NCBI GenBank assembly: GCA_009693435.1
Contig: SHXF01000074.1
Coordinates: forward strand, 1-20,454
DNA: 20,454 bases
From: Betaproteobacteria bacterium
GTDB taxonomy: Bacteria > Pseudomonadota > Gammaproteobacteria > Burkholderiales > SG8-39
Direction: 5' to 3'
Shown one piece after another: positions 14,239 to 20,454 of this stretch. A model generated the notes under the pieces. The model was not told where the DNA came from. It saw only the letters and a program-made list of their open reading frames with translations, and searched no databases. A program made the position numbers and the translations under genes. The first letter of the stretch is position 1. Each line of letters opens with the position of its first letter.

Positions 14239-15393
14239 ATGAAAATCATACGCGTCACCGCCATCCCCCTGAACGTCCCGGTGCGGGTCGAACTGCTCGG
14301 CCTGGACAAGTCGAGTTCCCTGTCGGTGTGCGTGGTCGAGATCGAATGCGAGGGCGGCCTCGTCGGGCACGGCATTACCGGCATTACCGAGGAGGAAGCG
14401 GTAGGCGCGATCGTGAATCTCGTCGCCGGGCCCGCGCTCATCGGCGAGGACCCGCTGAATACGGAGCGCCTCTGGGAGCGCCTCTACTGGCTGCTCAGCC
14501 CGCGCGGGCAGACCGGCTATGCGCTGCACGCGATCGCGGCAATCGACCTCGCGCTGTGGGACCTAAAGGGCAAGATCCTCGGCATGCCGGTGTGGCGGCT
14601 GCTCGGCGGCGCGCGCGCGCGGGTGCCACTGTACGCGACCTTTGGTTTTGCCCTTTTCGATCGCGAACAGCTGGCCGCGGCGGCGAAGCACTGGCTGGCG
14701 CAGGGATTCCGGCGGCTGAAGATGGTGGTCGGGCACCACGCCCTGGCACGCCGCGACGAGCCGCGCCCGCTGGGCGAAGTGATTGCCGAAGACGAGGCCC
14801 GGGTGCGCGCGGTGCGCGCGGCGGTCGGGCCGGATGTCGGGCTGTACATCGACGCCAACTGCAGCCTGGACGCGTATCACGCCACCGAACTGGCGCGCCG
14901 CATAGAGGACTGCAATATTGCGTTCTTCGAGGAACCGATCACGCAAAACGACATCCCGCGCATGGCCGAGATGCGCCGGCGCACCGCGATTCCGCTCGCC
15001 GCGGGGCAGAACGAGGGGCTCGCTTTCCGCTTTCGCGACATGCTGCTGGCGAACGCGGCGGACGTGCTGCAGCCGAATGTGGTGATCACGGGCGGCTACA
15101 CGCAGTGCGTGCGCATTGCGGGGATGGCCGCGGCCTTCAATATTCCGGTCGACAACGGCGGCGCCTGGTCGCCCTGGAACATGCACCTGCATGCAGGACT
15201 CGCCAACGGCGGACTGGTCGAATACCACTATGTGGCCATGCTTATCTGCGAGCAGCTGTTCGAAGGGCTGCCCGCGCCGCAGGACGGCTGGATGGATCTT
15301 CCGCAAACGCCGGGACTGGGGTTCTCGCCGAAGATGGATGCCATCCGCGAAATCGCCAAACGCCCCTTGTCCCGGGGTCATGGAAAAGGCTGA
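14239..15393 (+). CDS. enolase-superfamily enzyme (mandelate racemase/muconate lactonizing type)
   Basis: This 384-residue protein has the two-domain plan of the family: an N-terminal capping domain (about 1-125, ending DLKGKILGMPVWRLLGG) and a TIM-barrel domain. Metal-ligand positions are Asp205 (LYIDANCS) and Glu231 (FFEEP); the third normally reads GE but here reads AAGQNEG (254-260), with Gln257 at the usual place and Glu259 two residues on. The catalytic K-x-K at the end of strand 2 is LKMVVG, so only Lys161 is kept. VDNGGAWSPWNMHLHAG (about 304-320) offers His316 or His318 as base. The chemistry is probably abstraction of a proton next to a carboxylate (racemisation, dehydration or cycloisomerisation); which one is unclear. 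It sits between the TRAP receptor and permease genes. The ATG lacks a strong ribosome site. Confidence 0.88.
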   Translation: MKIIRVTAIPLNVPVRVELLGLDKSSSLSVCVVEIECEGGLVGHGITGITEEEAVGAIVNLVAGPALIGEDPLNTERLWERLYWLLSPRGQTGYALHAIAAIDLALWDLKGKILGMPVWRLLGGARARVPLYATFGFALFDREQLAAAAKHWLAQGFRRLKMVVGHHALARRDEPRPLGEVIAEDEARVRAVRAAVGPDVGLYIDANCSLDAYHATELARRIEDCNIAFFEEPITQNDIPRMAEMRRRTAIPLAAGQNEGLAFRFRDMLLANAADVLQPNVVITGGYTQCVRIAGMAAAFNIPVDNGGAWSPWNMHLHAGLANGGLVEYHYVAMLICEQLFEGLPAPQDGWMDLPQTPGLGFSPKMDAIREIAKRPLSRGHGKG

Positions 15394-15465
15394 TCCTGCC
15401 GGCCCTCCCCGCGCGCCTGTCCGCCCGATGGATTGCGCAAGCCGGCGTTCAACGCGGGAGCTGCC

Positions 15466-15990
15466 TTGATTGAGCGGATTTCCGCTTGGTACGGCGCGCT
15501 GCTGACGGGGCTGCTCTGGATCGCCAACGTGTTTCTTTTCGCGATGATGATCATCATCTGCGCCGACGTGGCATTCAGAAACATGCCGTGGCTCGGGTTT
15601 CAGCTGCGCTGGGCCAACCAGGTGTCGGAATATGCGATCTACGGCATCACGTTCCTCGCCGCGCCCTGGCTGCTGCGCCGCGGACAGCACGTGCGCGTCG
15701 ACATCGTCCTGAACCTGCTGCCGCCGCGCGCCGCCTGGCTGGCCGAGTGGGTGGTGGACGCGGCCGGCATCGCCATCAGCGCCGTTTCCCTGGTCTATGC
15801 CACGCACATGCTCGTGGACAGCGTCGGATCCGGGGCGATGGTGCTCAAGGAACTCGTATTCCCGGAGTGGTGGATACTCCTGCCCGTTCCCTTCTCCTCG
15901 CTGCTGTTGTGCGTGGAGTTCCTGTTTCGCATGCAGCGGCTGGCTGCCGGAGAGATCGGCATGCGCGACGAAGCGACCTCCACCGGCTGA
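15466..15990 (+). CDS. dctQ: TRAP transporter small permease (DctQ), second copy
   Basis: This is a four-helix DctQ protein. I place the start at TTG 15466, with CGGGAG at 15455-15460 five bases ahead, giving MIERISAWYG, which aligns with MERLSELYG of the paralogue at 8457-8984; the product is then 174 residues against 175. Another TTG at 15433 would add eleven residues with no counterpart. Landmarks are CADVAFRN, APWLLRRGQHVRVDIVLNLLP and LFRMQRLAAGEIG. It forms the membrane complex with the large permease 12 bp downstream and presumably serves the receptor at 13160. The gene follows the enolase-superfamily gene after a 72-bp gap. Confidence 0.92.
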   Translation: MIERISAWYGALLTGLLWIANVFLFAMMIIICADVAFRNMPWLGFQLRWANQVSEYAIYGITFLAAPWLLRRGQHVRVDIVLNLLPPRAAWLAEWVVDAAGIAISAVSLVYATHMLVDSVGSGAMVLKELVFPEWWILLPVPFSSLLLCVEFLFRMQRLAAGEIGMRDEATSTG

Positions 15991-16002
15991 GGGGCGGCCC
16001 GC

Positions 16003-17325
16003 ATGGCCTGGCAGGAATCGCTGCTGTTGCTGCTCGGCGGAACCACGCTGCTGCTGTTCATGGGGCTGCCCGTCGCGTATTCTTTTTTCGGTATCAACAT
16101 CATCGGCGCCATCCTGTTCTTCGGCGGCGAGGCCGGCCTGCTGCAGCTGACAAGAAACGGCGTTGTTTCGGTGACCTATTTCTCGCTGACGCCCATCCCG
16201 CTGTTCCTGCTGATGGGGGAGATACTGTTTCACACCGAACTCGCGCACAAGGCCATCGACGCCGTCGAACGCGTCATTCCGAAGATGCCGGGACGCCTCG
16301 CCATCATCGCGGTCGTCGCCGGCACGATTTTCTCGGCGATCTCGGGTTCGACGATCGCCACCACGGCGATGCTGGGCAGCCTCATGCTGCCGATGATGCT
16401 TGCGCGCGGCTACCACCCGTCGCTCGGAATGGGCCCCATCATGGCGATCGGCGGGGTGGACATGCTCATCCCGCCGTCGGCGCTCACCGTCCTGCTGGGA
16501 AGCCTGTCGGGCATATCGATTTCGAAACTGCTGCTGGCCGGCGTGGTGCCCGGCCTGATGCTGAGCGCCGTCTTCATCGGCTACATCATGATCTCGGTAT
16601 CGCTGAATCCGTCGCTCGCGCCCGCCAGCGAGGAGGTCAAGACCTATTCCGGATGGGAGCGCTGGCGGCCCATATTCCAGTACGTCGTGCCGCTTTCGTC
16701 GATCTTCATCGCGGTGGTCGGCCTGATGTCCAAGGGTGTGGCGACGCCCACCGAAAGCGCGGCGCTCGGCGCCATGGCGACGGTGCTGCTGGCGATGGGA
16801 TATCGCGTGCTGACCTTCGCCAAGTTGTGGAAATCGCTGACCGGCGCGGTGGTGGTGTCCGGGATGATCCTGTTCATCATCGTCGGGGCGACTACGTTTT
16901 CCCAGGTGCTCAGCTTTTCCGGCGCCACCTCGGGAGTCGTCGATCTGATAAGCGGGTCCGGAATGTCCGCTGCCGGCGCAGTGCTGATCATGATGGGGGT
17001 GCTGATTTTCCTCGGCCTGTTCGTCGACCAGGTCAGCACCATGCTGCTGACACTGCCGTTTTTCATGCCTGTCGTCCAGCGACTGCACATCGACGACGTC
17101 TGGTTCGGTGTGTTGTTCCTGGTGTGCATGCAGCTCGGCCTGCTGTTGCCCCCGCACGGGCTGCTGCTTTACACGATGAAGAGCGTCGCGCCGAAACACA
17201 TTACCATGGGCGATATCTTCAGGGCGGTGATGCCCTATGTAATTTTCAGCTTCCTGCTGCTCGTGGCGATTTATTTCTTCCCGCCGATCACGACCTGGCT
17301 GCCGCGGCTGCTGATGGGCAAATGA
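16003..17325 (+). CDS. dctM: TRAP transporter large permease (DctM), second copy
   Basis: This 440-residue multi-pass membrane protein has all the DctM landmarks: GLPVAYSFFGINIIGA near the N-terminus, LTPIPLFLLMGEILFHTELA, VAGTIFSAISGSTIATTAML, IPPSALTVLLGSLSGISISK, GVATPTESAALGA and LGLFVDQVSTMLLTLPFFMP. It is the ion-coupled translocation subunit for the organic-acid ligand brought by DctP. Long stretches are identical to the protein encoded at 7134-8447; by eye well over half of the positions agree, so the two are close paralogues. The ATG is 12 bp after the DctQ stop. A 95-bp gap with no obvious stem separates it from the amidase gene. Confidence 0.96.
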   Translation: MAWQESLLLLLGGTTLLLFMGLPVAYSFFGINIIGAILFFGGEAGLLQLTRNGVVSVTYFSLTPIPLFLLMGEILFHTELAHKAIDAVERVIPKMPGRLAIIAVVAGTIFSAISGSTIATTAMLGSLMLPMMLARGYHPSLGMGPIMAIGGVDMLIPPSALTVLLGSLSGISISKLLLAGVVPGLMLSAVFIGYIMISVSLNPSLAPASEEVKTYSGWERWRPIFQYVVPLSSIFIAVVGLMSKGVATPTESAALGAMATVLLAMGYRVLTFAKLWKSLTGAVVVSGMILFIIVGATTFSQVLSFSGATSGVVDLISGSGMSAAGAVLIMMGVLIFLGLFVDQVSTMLLTLPFFMPVVQRLHIDDVWFGVLFLVCMQLGLLLPPHGLLLYTMKSVAPKHITMGDIFRAVMPYVIFSFLLLVAIYFFPPITTWLPRLLMGK

Positions 17326-17420
17326 GGCCGGGCGGGATGTTGCCGGCGGCGAGTGCAGCCGAGCGGCGGGGATGTGCCGGCCACCGCTTGCCAGATTTCA
17401 GACCTTCCTGGGAGCCAGAG

Positions 17421-18875
17421 ATGACCACCGATCATTTTTCAAGCGCAGGCGAAACCGCCTTCGCCATCCGCTCGCGCCGCCTGTCTTCGATGGATGCGCT
17501 GGAGGCGGTGCTCGAGCGCATCGGCCGCCACAATCCGGCGCTCAACGCCATCTGCACCCTCGATGAAGCCGGCGCGCGCAAACGCGCGGCCGAGGCGGAT
17601 GCGGCGCTCGCGCGCGGCGAACTCTGGGGACCGCTGCACGGCGTGCCGATCACGCTGAAGGACGCGATCGAGACTGCGGGATTGCGCACCACCGGCGGTT
17701 TTCCGCCGCTCGCCGATCACGTGCCCGCGCGCGACGCGCCGGTGGCCGCGCGCATGCGCGCTGCCGGCGGGGTGCTGGTCGGCAAGACCAATGTGCCGCC
17801 GCTGTCGGCCGACTACCGAGCCGACAATCCGATCTTCGGCCGCACCAACAATCCCTGGAACCTCGGCTGCTCGCCGGGCGGATCCACCGGCGGCGGCGGC
17901 GCGGCGATCGCCGCCGGGCTGTCTTATCTGGAGATCGGCAGCGACATCGCCGGCTCGATCCGCATCCCGGCGCATTTCTGCGGCGTGTTCGGATTGAAGC
18001 CGACCGAGCATCGCGTGCCCGGCACCGGCCACATCCCCGAACCGCCGGGCATGCCGCGCGGCGTGCGCCACATGAACTGCCTGGGGCCGCTGGCGCGCTC
18101 GGTGCAGGATCTGGAACTCGCGCTGCGCCTGATCGCCGGACCCGACGGCATCGAGATCGACATCCCGCCGGTGCCGCTGGAGCCGGCCGCGCCGCGTCCG
18201 CTGCGCGGCGCGCGCATCGCCTGGATGGAGGATTTCGCCGGTTTGCCGCTGACCCGCGAGACGCGCGCGTCGCTGCGCAAGCTCGCCGCCGATCTGCAGG
18301 GCGCGGGCTGCATCGTGGAGCAGCGCTCGCCGCCCGATTTCGATCTAGAGGAGGTCTGGGAAACCTGGGGCGAGATTTTGCTCGCCGAGCGCGCCTCCAC
18401 CGCGCCCGAGCGCGCGGCGCAACGCGTCGCCGACCTGAATGCAAGCGAGCAATCGCCCGAGGCGATTTTTCGCGGCTTCGCGCGCGGCGCGCACGCAAGC
18501 ATCGTCGACTACGCGCGCAGCCTGTCGCGGCGCGACGCGCTGATCGCGGCGTTCGAGCGTTTCATCGGCGGCTGGGATGCGCTGCTGTGCCCGGTGTCCC
18601 TCGGCCCGGCGGTGGCGCACATCCCCTTCGGCACGCCCATCGCGATCGACGGCCGCGACGTGCCCTACTTCATCGCCGGCACCGGACTCACCTCGCCGTT
18701 CAACCTCACCGGCAGCCCGGTGGTGGTGCTGCCGCTCGCGCGCTCCGACGACGGCCTGCCGATCGGCGTGCAACTGGTCGGCAGGCGCTGGGGCGAAATC
18801 CCGCTGCTCGCGCTCGCGGAAAGCGTGGCGCAGCTCATCGGCCCGTACGTGCCGCCGCCCGCGTTTGCGGATTGA
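17421..18875 (+). CDS. amidase signature family hydrolase
   Basis: This 484-residue protein belongs to the amidase signature family, which uses a Ser-cisSer-Lys triad. Lys80 lies in PITLKDAIETAG, cis-Ser155 in GCSPGGSTGGGGAA and nucleophile Ser179 in GSDIAGSIRIPAHF; all are present, so it should be active. The C-terminal part has LLCPVSLGPA and the late GSPVVVLPLARSDDGLPIGVQLVGRRWGE typical of these enzymes. It cleaves a carboxamide to the acid and an amine or ammonia; the substrate cannot be read from sequence. Position at the end of the catabolic cluster suggests it releases the acid handled by the other enzymes, or processes a downstream amide. The ATG at 17421 follows CTGGGAGCCAG. The frame is open far upstream, but only as a shadow of the TRAP genes. 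Confidence 0.93.
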   Translation: MTTDHFSSAGETAFAIRSRRLSSMDALEAVLERIGRHNPALNAICTLDEAGARKRAAEADAALARGELWGPLHGVPITLKDAIETAGLRTTGGFPPLADHVPARDAPVAARMRAAGGVLVGKTNVPPLSADYRADNPIFGRTNNPWNLGCSPGGSTGGGGAAIAAGLSYLEIGSDIAGSIRIPAHFCGVFGLKPTEHRVPGTGHIPEPPGMPRGVRHMNCLGPLARSVQDLELALRLIAGPDGIEIDIPPVPLEPAAPRPLRGARIAWMEDFAGLPLTRETRASLRKLAADLQGAGCIVEQRSPPDFDLEEVWETWGEILLAERASTAPERAAQRVADLNASEQSPEAIFRGFARGAHASIVDYARSLSRRDALIAAFERFIGGWDALLCPVSLGPAVAHIPFGTPIAIDGRDVPYFIAGTGLTSPFNLTGSPVVVLPLARSDDGLPIGVQLVGRRWGEIPLLALAESVAQLIGPYVPPPAFAD

Positions 18876-19054
18876 CGCGGCGAAGCTATGGGTTACGCGC
18901 ATGCCGGTCGCGGCAGGTCAGCGGATCAGGTATGCGAGGCCCATGCTGTGGCGAAGTTCCGGGCGTGCCACTTACTGACATTTACGAAGAATTATCGGAA
19001 CACATCCAGTAACGGCGGTATTCCACGGGACATTTTCAACAAAACGTAATATAA

Positions 19055-20155
19055 CTACGCCGGCACCGACACAATCTCCGGCACGCAGTAGCACGCAGCC
19101 GGTTGCTCAATCCGGTGAGGAGCGGCCCCGTCGAGCGGGACCGCAGTACGCCCGTCAAGCGGGCTCAGCACCCCGCGCCCGCCCTTGTTCATCACATGCG
19201 TGTAGATCATCGTCGTCTCCACGCTCGCATGGCCGAGCAGTTCCTGCACCGTGCGGATGTCGTAGCCGTTCTCCAGGAGGTGCGTGGCGAACGAATGGCG
19301 CAGCGTGTGGCAGCTCACGTGCTTCACGATTCCCGCTTTGGCAGACGCAAGCTTGACGCCCCGGATCACATAGTTCTCGTACAAGTGATGGCGGCGAATG
19401 ACGCCCGATCGCGGATCCGGGGAAAACCTGTGCGACGAAAAAACGAACTGCCAGCCCCACTGCCTGCCAGCGTGCGGATATTTCAGATCAAGCGCGTGCG
19501 GCAACTCGACCTCGCCATAGCCAGCGGCCAGATCCTTTTCATGCAACACCTTGACCCGCAAGAGATGCGCCCGCAATGGATCCACTACCGAATCCGGCAA
19601 TAGCGTGCGCCGGTCCTTCGCGCCCTTGCCCTGCCTCACGACGATCTGCCGGTAGTCGAAATCCACATCCTTCACGCGCGGCGTCAGGCATTCGCGCAAC
19701 CGCAAGCCCGCCCGGTAGAGCAAAGCGGCCATCAGCCACTTCGTGCCCGTCATCGCAGCCAGAAGACCGCTAACTTCCGGCACGCTCAGCACCGTGGGAA
19801 CCCGAGCAGGCTTCTTCGCGCGCTCCACCCCGTCCAGCCAGGCCAGCGGTTCGGTCAATACCTCCCGGTAAAGAAACAGCAACGCCGACAACGCCTGATT
19901 CTGCGTCGCCGCCGCCACATCCCGTGTCCGCACCAGGTGATTCAGGAACGCAGTCACCTGCGCAGCGCCCAACTCGCGCGGATGCCGCTTCCCGTGAAAA
20001 AGAATAAACCGCCGAATCCAGTGAACGTACGCCTCTTCAGTTCGGAGGCTGTAATGTTTCAGCCGGATGGCATCCCGCACTGCACCAAGAAGGCGCGGCG
20101 ATTTCGGAGATGCCGATTCAGGGTCCGCTGATCCTTCTGGATGAATCGTACTCAT
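19055..20155 (-). CDS. intI: integron integrase (IntI-type tyrosine recombinase)
   Basis: This 366-residue tyrosine recombinase has a SAM-like N-terminal domain (about 25-110) and a catalytic domain. The catalytic set is complete: Arg152 (AGLRLREC), Lys177 (QGKGAKDRR), His283 and Arg286 ([12 protein letters not shown]), His309 ([10 protein letters not shown]) and Tyr318 (MIYTHV). The insertion found in integron integrases, not in XerC/D, is present at about 214-258 ([17 protein letters not shown] and [14 protein letters not shown]). IntI recombines attC sites of gene cassettes into attI. The C-terminus runs about 33 residues past the usual SPLD end. It points away from the putative attI and cassette side, as in class 1 and many chromosomal integrons. 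Residues differ from the mobile class 1 enzyme throughout (for example [14 protein letters not shown]), so it appears to be a chromosomal or environmental class. Confidence 0.95.
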   Translation of the reverse strand: MSTIHPEGSADPESASPKSPRLLGAVRDAIRLKHYSLRTEEAYVHWIRRFILFHGKRHPRELGAAQVTAFLNHLVRTRDVAAATQNQALSALLFLYREVLTEPLAWLDGVERAKKPARVPTVLSVPEVSGLLAAMTGTKWLMAALLYRAGLRLRECLTPRVKDVDFDYRQIVVRQGKGAKDRRTLLPDSVVDPLRAHLLRVKVLHEKDLAAGYGEVELPHALDLKYPHAGRQWGWQFVFSSHRFSPDPRSGVIRRHHLYENYVIRGVKLASAKAGIVKHVSCHTLRHSFATHLLENGYDIRTVQELLGHASVETTMIYTHVMNKGGRGVLSPLDGRTAVPLDGAAPHRIEQPAACYCVPEIVSVPA

Positions 20156-20237
20156 GGCGGTATTGTGATTTTGGACAATCAGGCTTAACGTGTTGAAAGC
20201 AGGACTGGATGACGGCTCAAAAGAAAAAAAACGCTAA

Positions 20238-20265
20238 GAAATAGTTGCCAATCACAAAGTGTCAA
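20238..20265 (-). promoter_or_regulatory. candidate integrase promoter
   Basis: On the minus strand TTGACA (20260-20265) and TATTTC (20238-20243) are 16 bp apart, about 83 bp upstream of the integrase ATG. The -35 hexamer lies in the first GTCAAC repeat, so integrase binding there would be expected to compete with RNA polymerase. I see no convincing LexA box. Confidence 0.45.
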
Positions 20266-20307
20266 CGAAATTCGTCAACTAAAAATGTCAACTAAGTCAA
20301 GTTAGGG
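20261..20307 (+). other. putative integron attI recombination site
   Basis: Four GTCAA(C/G) copies start at 20261, 20274, 20287 and 20296. The last runs into GTTAGGG (20301-20307), close to the GTTRRRY integron core where G^TT is the crossover; the final base departs from the consensus. The position beside the 5' end of intI and before a new + strand gene is what attI requires. TGTCAAC (20286-20292) and GTTAGGG could be the two binding halves of the simple site around an 8-bp spacer. The repeats resemble the direct repeats that flank some attI cores. This is inference from pattern only. Confidence 0.55.
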
Positions 20308-20354
20308 CACCGTGGCCGACGACGACAAGCTTCCATGGCTTCGAGAGGCACGTT

Positions 20355-20454
20355 ATGAAAAACCGCATTCGTTTTGTGTTGGCCCTTCTTGTGGCTGTCA
20401 TTGTGGTATTTGCCGTTCACTCGTTGGATTTTCCGGGAAGCGTGCCTGAGTTCG
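20355..20454 (+). CDS. start of a possible cassette-borne membrane or secreted protein (partial)
   Basis: An ATG at 20355 follows GAGAGG (20343-20348) at about six bases and opens a frame that runs off the window after 33 codons. The N-terminus has basic residues followed by a hydrophobic stretch (VLALLVAVIVVFAV), so it is a signal peptide or membrane anchor. No family is recognisable. Base composition is visibly less GC-rich than the genes left of 18875. Given the integrase and putative attI just upstream, it may be the first gene cassette of an array; finding an attC after its stop would settle this. Confidence 0.6.
   Translation, partial: MKNRIRFVLALLVAVIVVFAVHSLDFPGSVPEF

Noticed and set aside
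14563..17199. An 878-codon open frame on the - strand
   Set aside because: Composition is His/Arg/Gln/Asp-rich with no domain, antisense to the enolase-superfamily and TRAP genes; typical GC-rich antisense shadow.
15486..18875. An open frame of 1129 codons on the + strand
   Set aside because: Before 17421 it is a shadow of the TRAP DctQ/DctM genes in another frame (low-complexity Arg/Ala/His); only the amidase part from 17421 is real.
18876..19054. Gene or attC remnant between amidase and integrase
   Set aside because: The 179-bp gap has only short frames without ribosome sites and no clear paired core sites.
20183..20198. Second attI or attC-like core (GCTTAAC and GTTGAAA)
   Set aside because: GCTTAAC fits RYYYAAC, but GTTGAAA misses the final Y and the 2-bp spacer is too short for a simple site; it lies in the integrase leader.
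19055..20454. Mobile class 1 integron carrying resistance genes
   Set aside because: The integrase sequence departs from IntI1 throughout and no qac, sul or known resistance gene is visible; a chromosomal or environmental integron fits better.

Overview
The window reads as a high-GC proteobacterial chromosome, most likely a betaproteobacterium of Burkholderiales type. This is inferred from GC-rich codon use, an orphan Bug/TTT-type periplasmic binding protein, two TRAP transporters, a fused MnmC and an AndAc-like Rieske oxygenase. No rRNA, tRNA or CRISPR array was seen, and no gap between genes exceeds about 210 bp.

Left block (61-4763, + strand): a membrane-anchored protein with a Gly/Ser-rich tail, a DUF2252 kinase-fold protein and the bifunctional tRNA-modification enzyme MnmC overlap each other (34 bp and 8 bp), so they look translationally coupled. 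After a short tandem-repeat array comes a small hot-dog thioesterase whose Thr/Glu/His spacing matches fluoroacetyl-CoA thioesterase FlK.

Second block (4909-8984, - strand): a TRAP small/large permease pair with no DctP beside it, then a Bug/TTT substrate-binding protein joined by two ATGA overlaps to the alpha and beta halves of a split thiamine-diphosphate decarboxylase of the sulfopyruvate/phosphonopyruvate decarboxylase type. A 19-bp palindrome precedes the binding-protein gene.

Third block (9193-18875): a minus-strand BTAD-type regulator with a C-terminal PAS domain, cut by an in-frame amber codon, diverges from a plus-strand catabolic cluster. The cluster encodes a cupin, Rieske dioxygenase alpha and beta, a TRAP binding protein, an enolase-superfamily enzyme, TRAP small and large permeases and an amidase. 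The inferred role is uptake of an organic (probably aromatic) acid or amide and its oxidative breakdown; the substrate is unknown and no ferredoxin or reductase partner is present. The two TRAP permease pairs are clearly paralogous.

Right edge (19055-20454): an integron integrase (IntI) on the minus strand, an upstream AT-richer region with four GTCAA(C/G) repeats and a GTTAGGG core that looks like attI, and the start of a plus-strand gene that may be the first cassette. The array would continue beyond the window.

A pattern across the window is a set of short tandem repeats with unrelated units (11, 12, 15, 15 and 21 bp) at gene boundaries or N-terminal coding regions, suggesting frequent local slippage or duplication.
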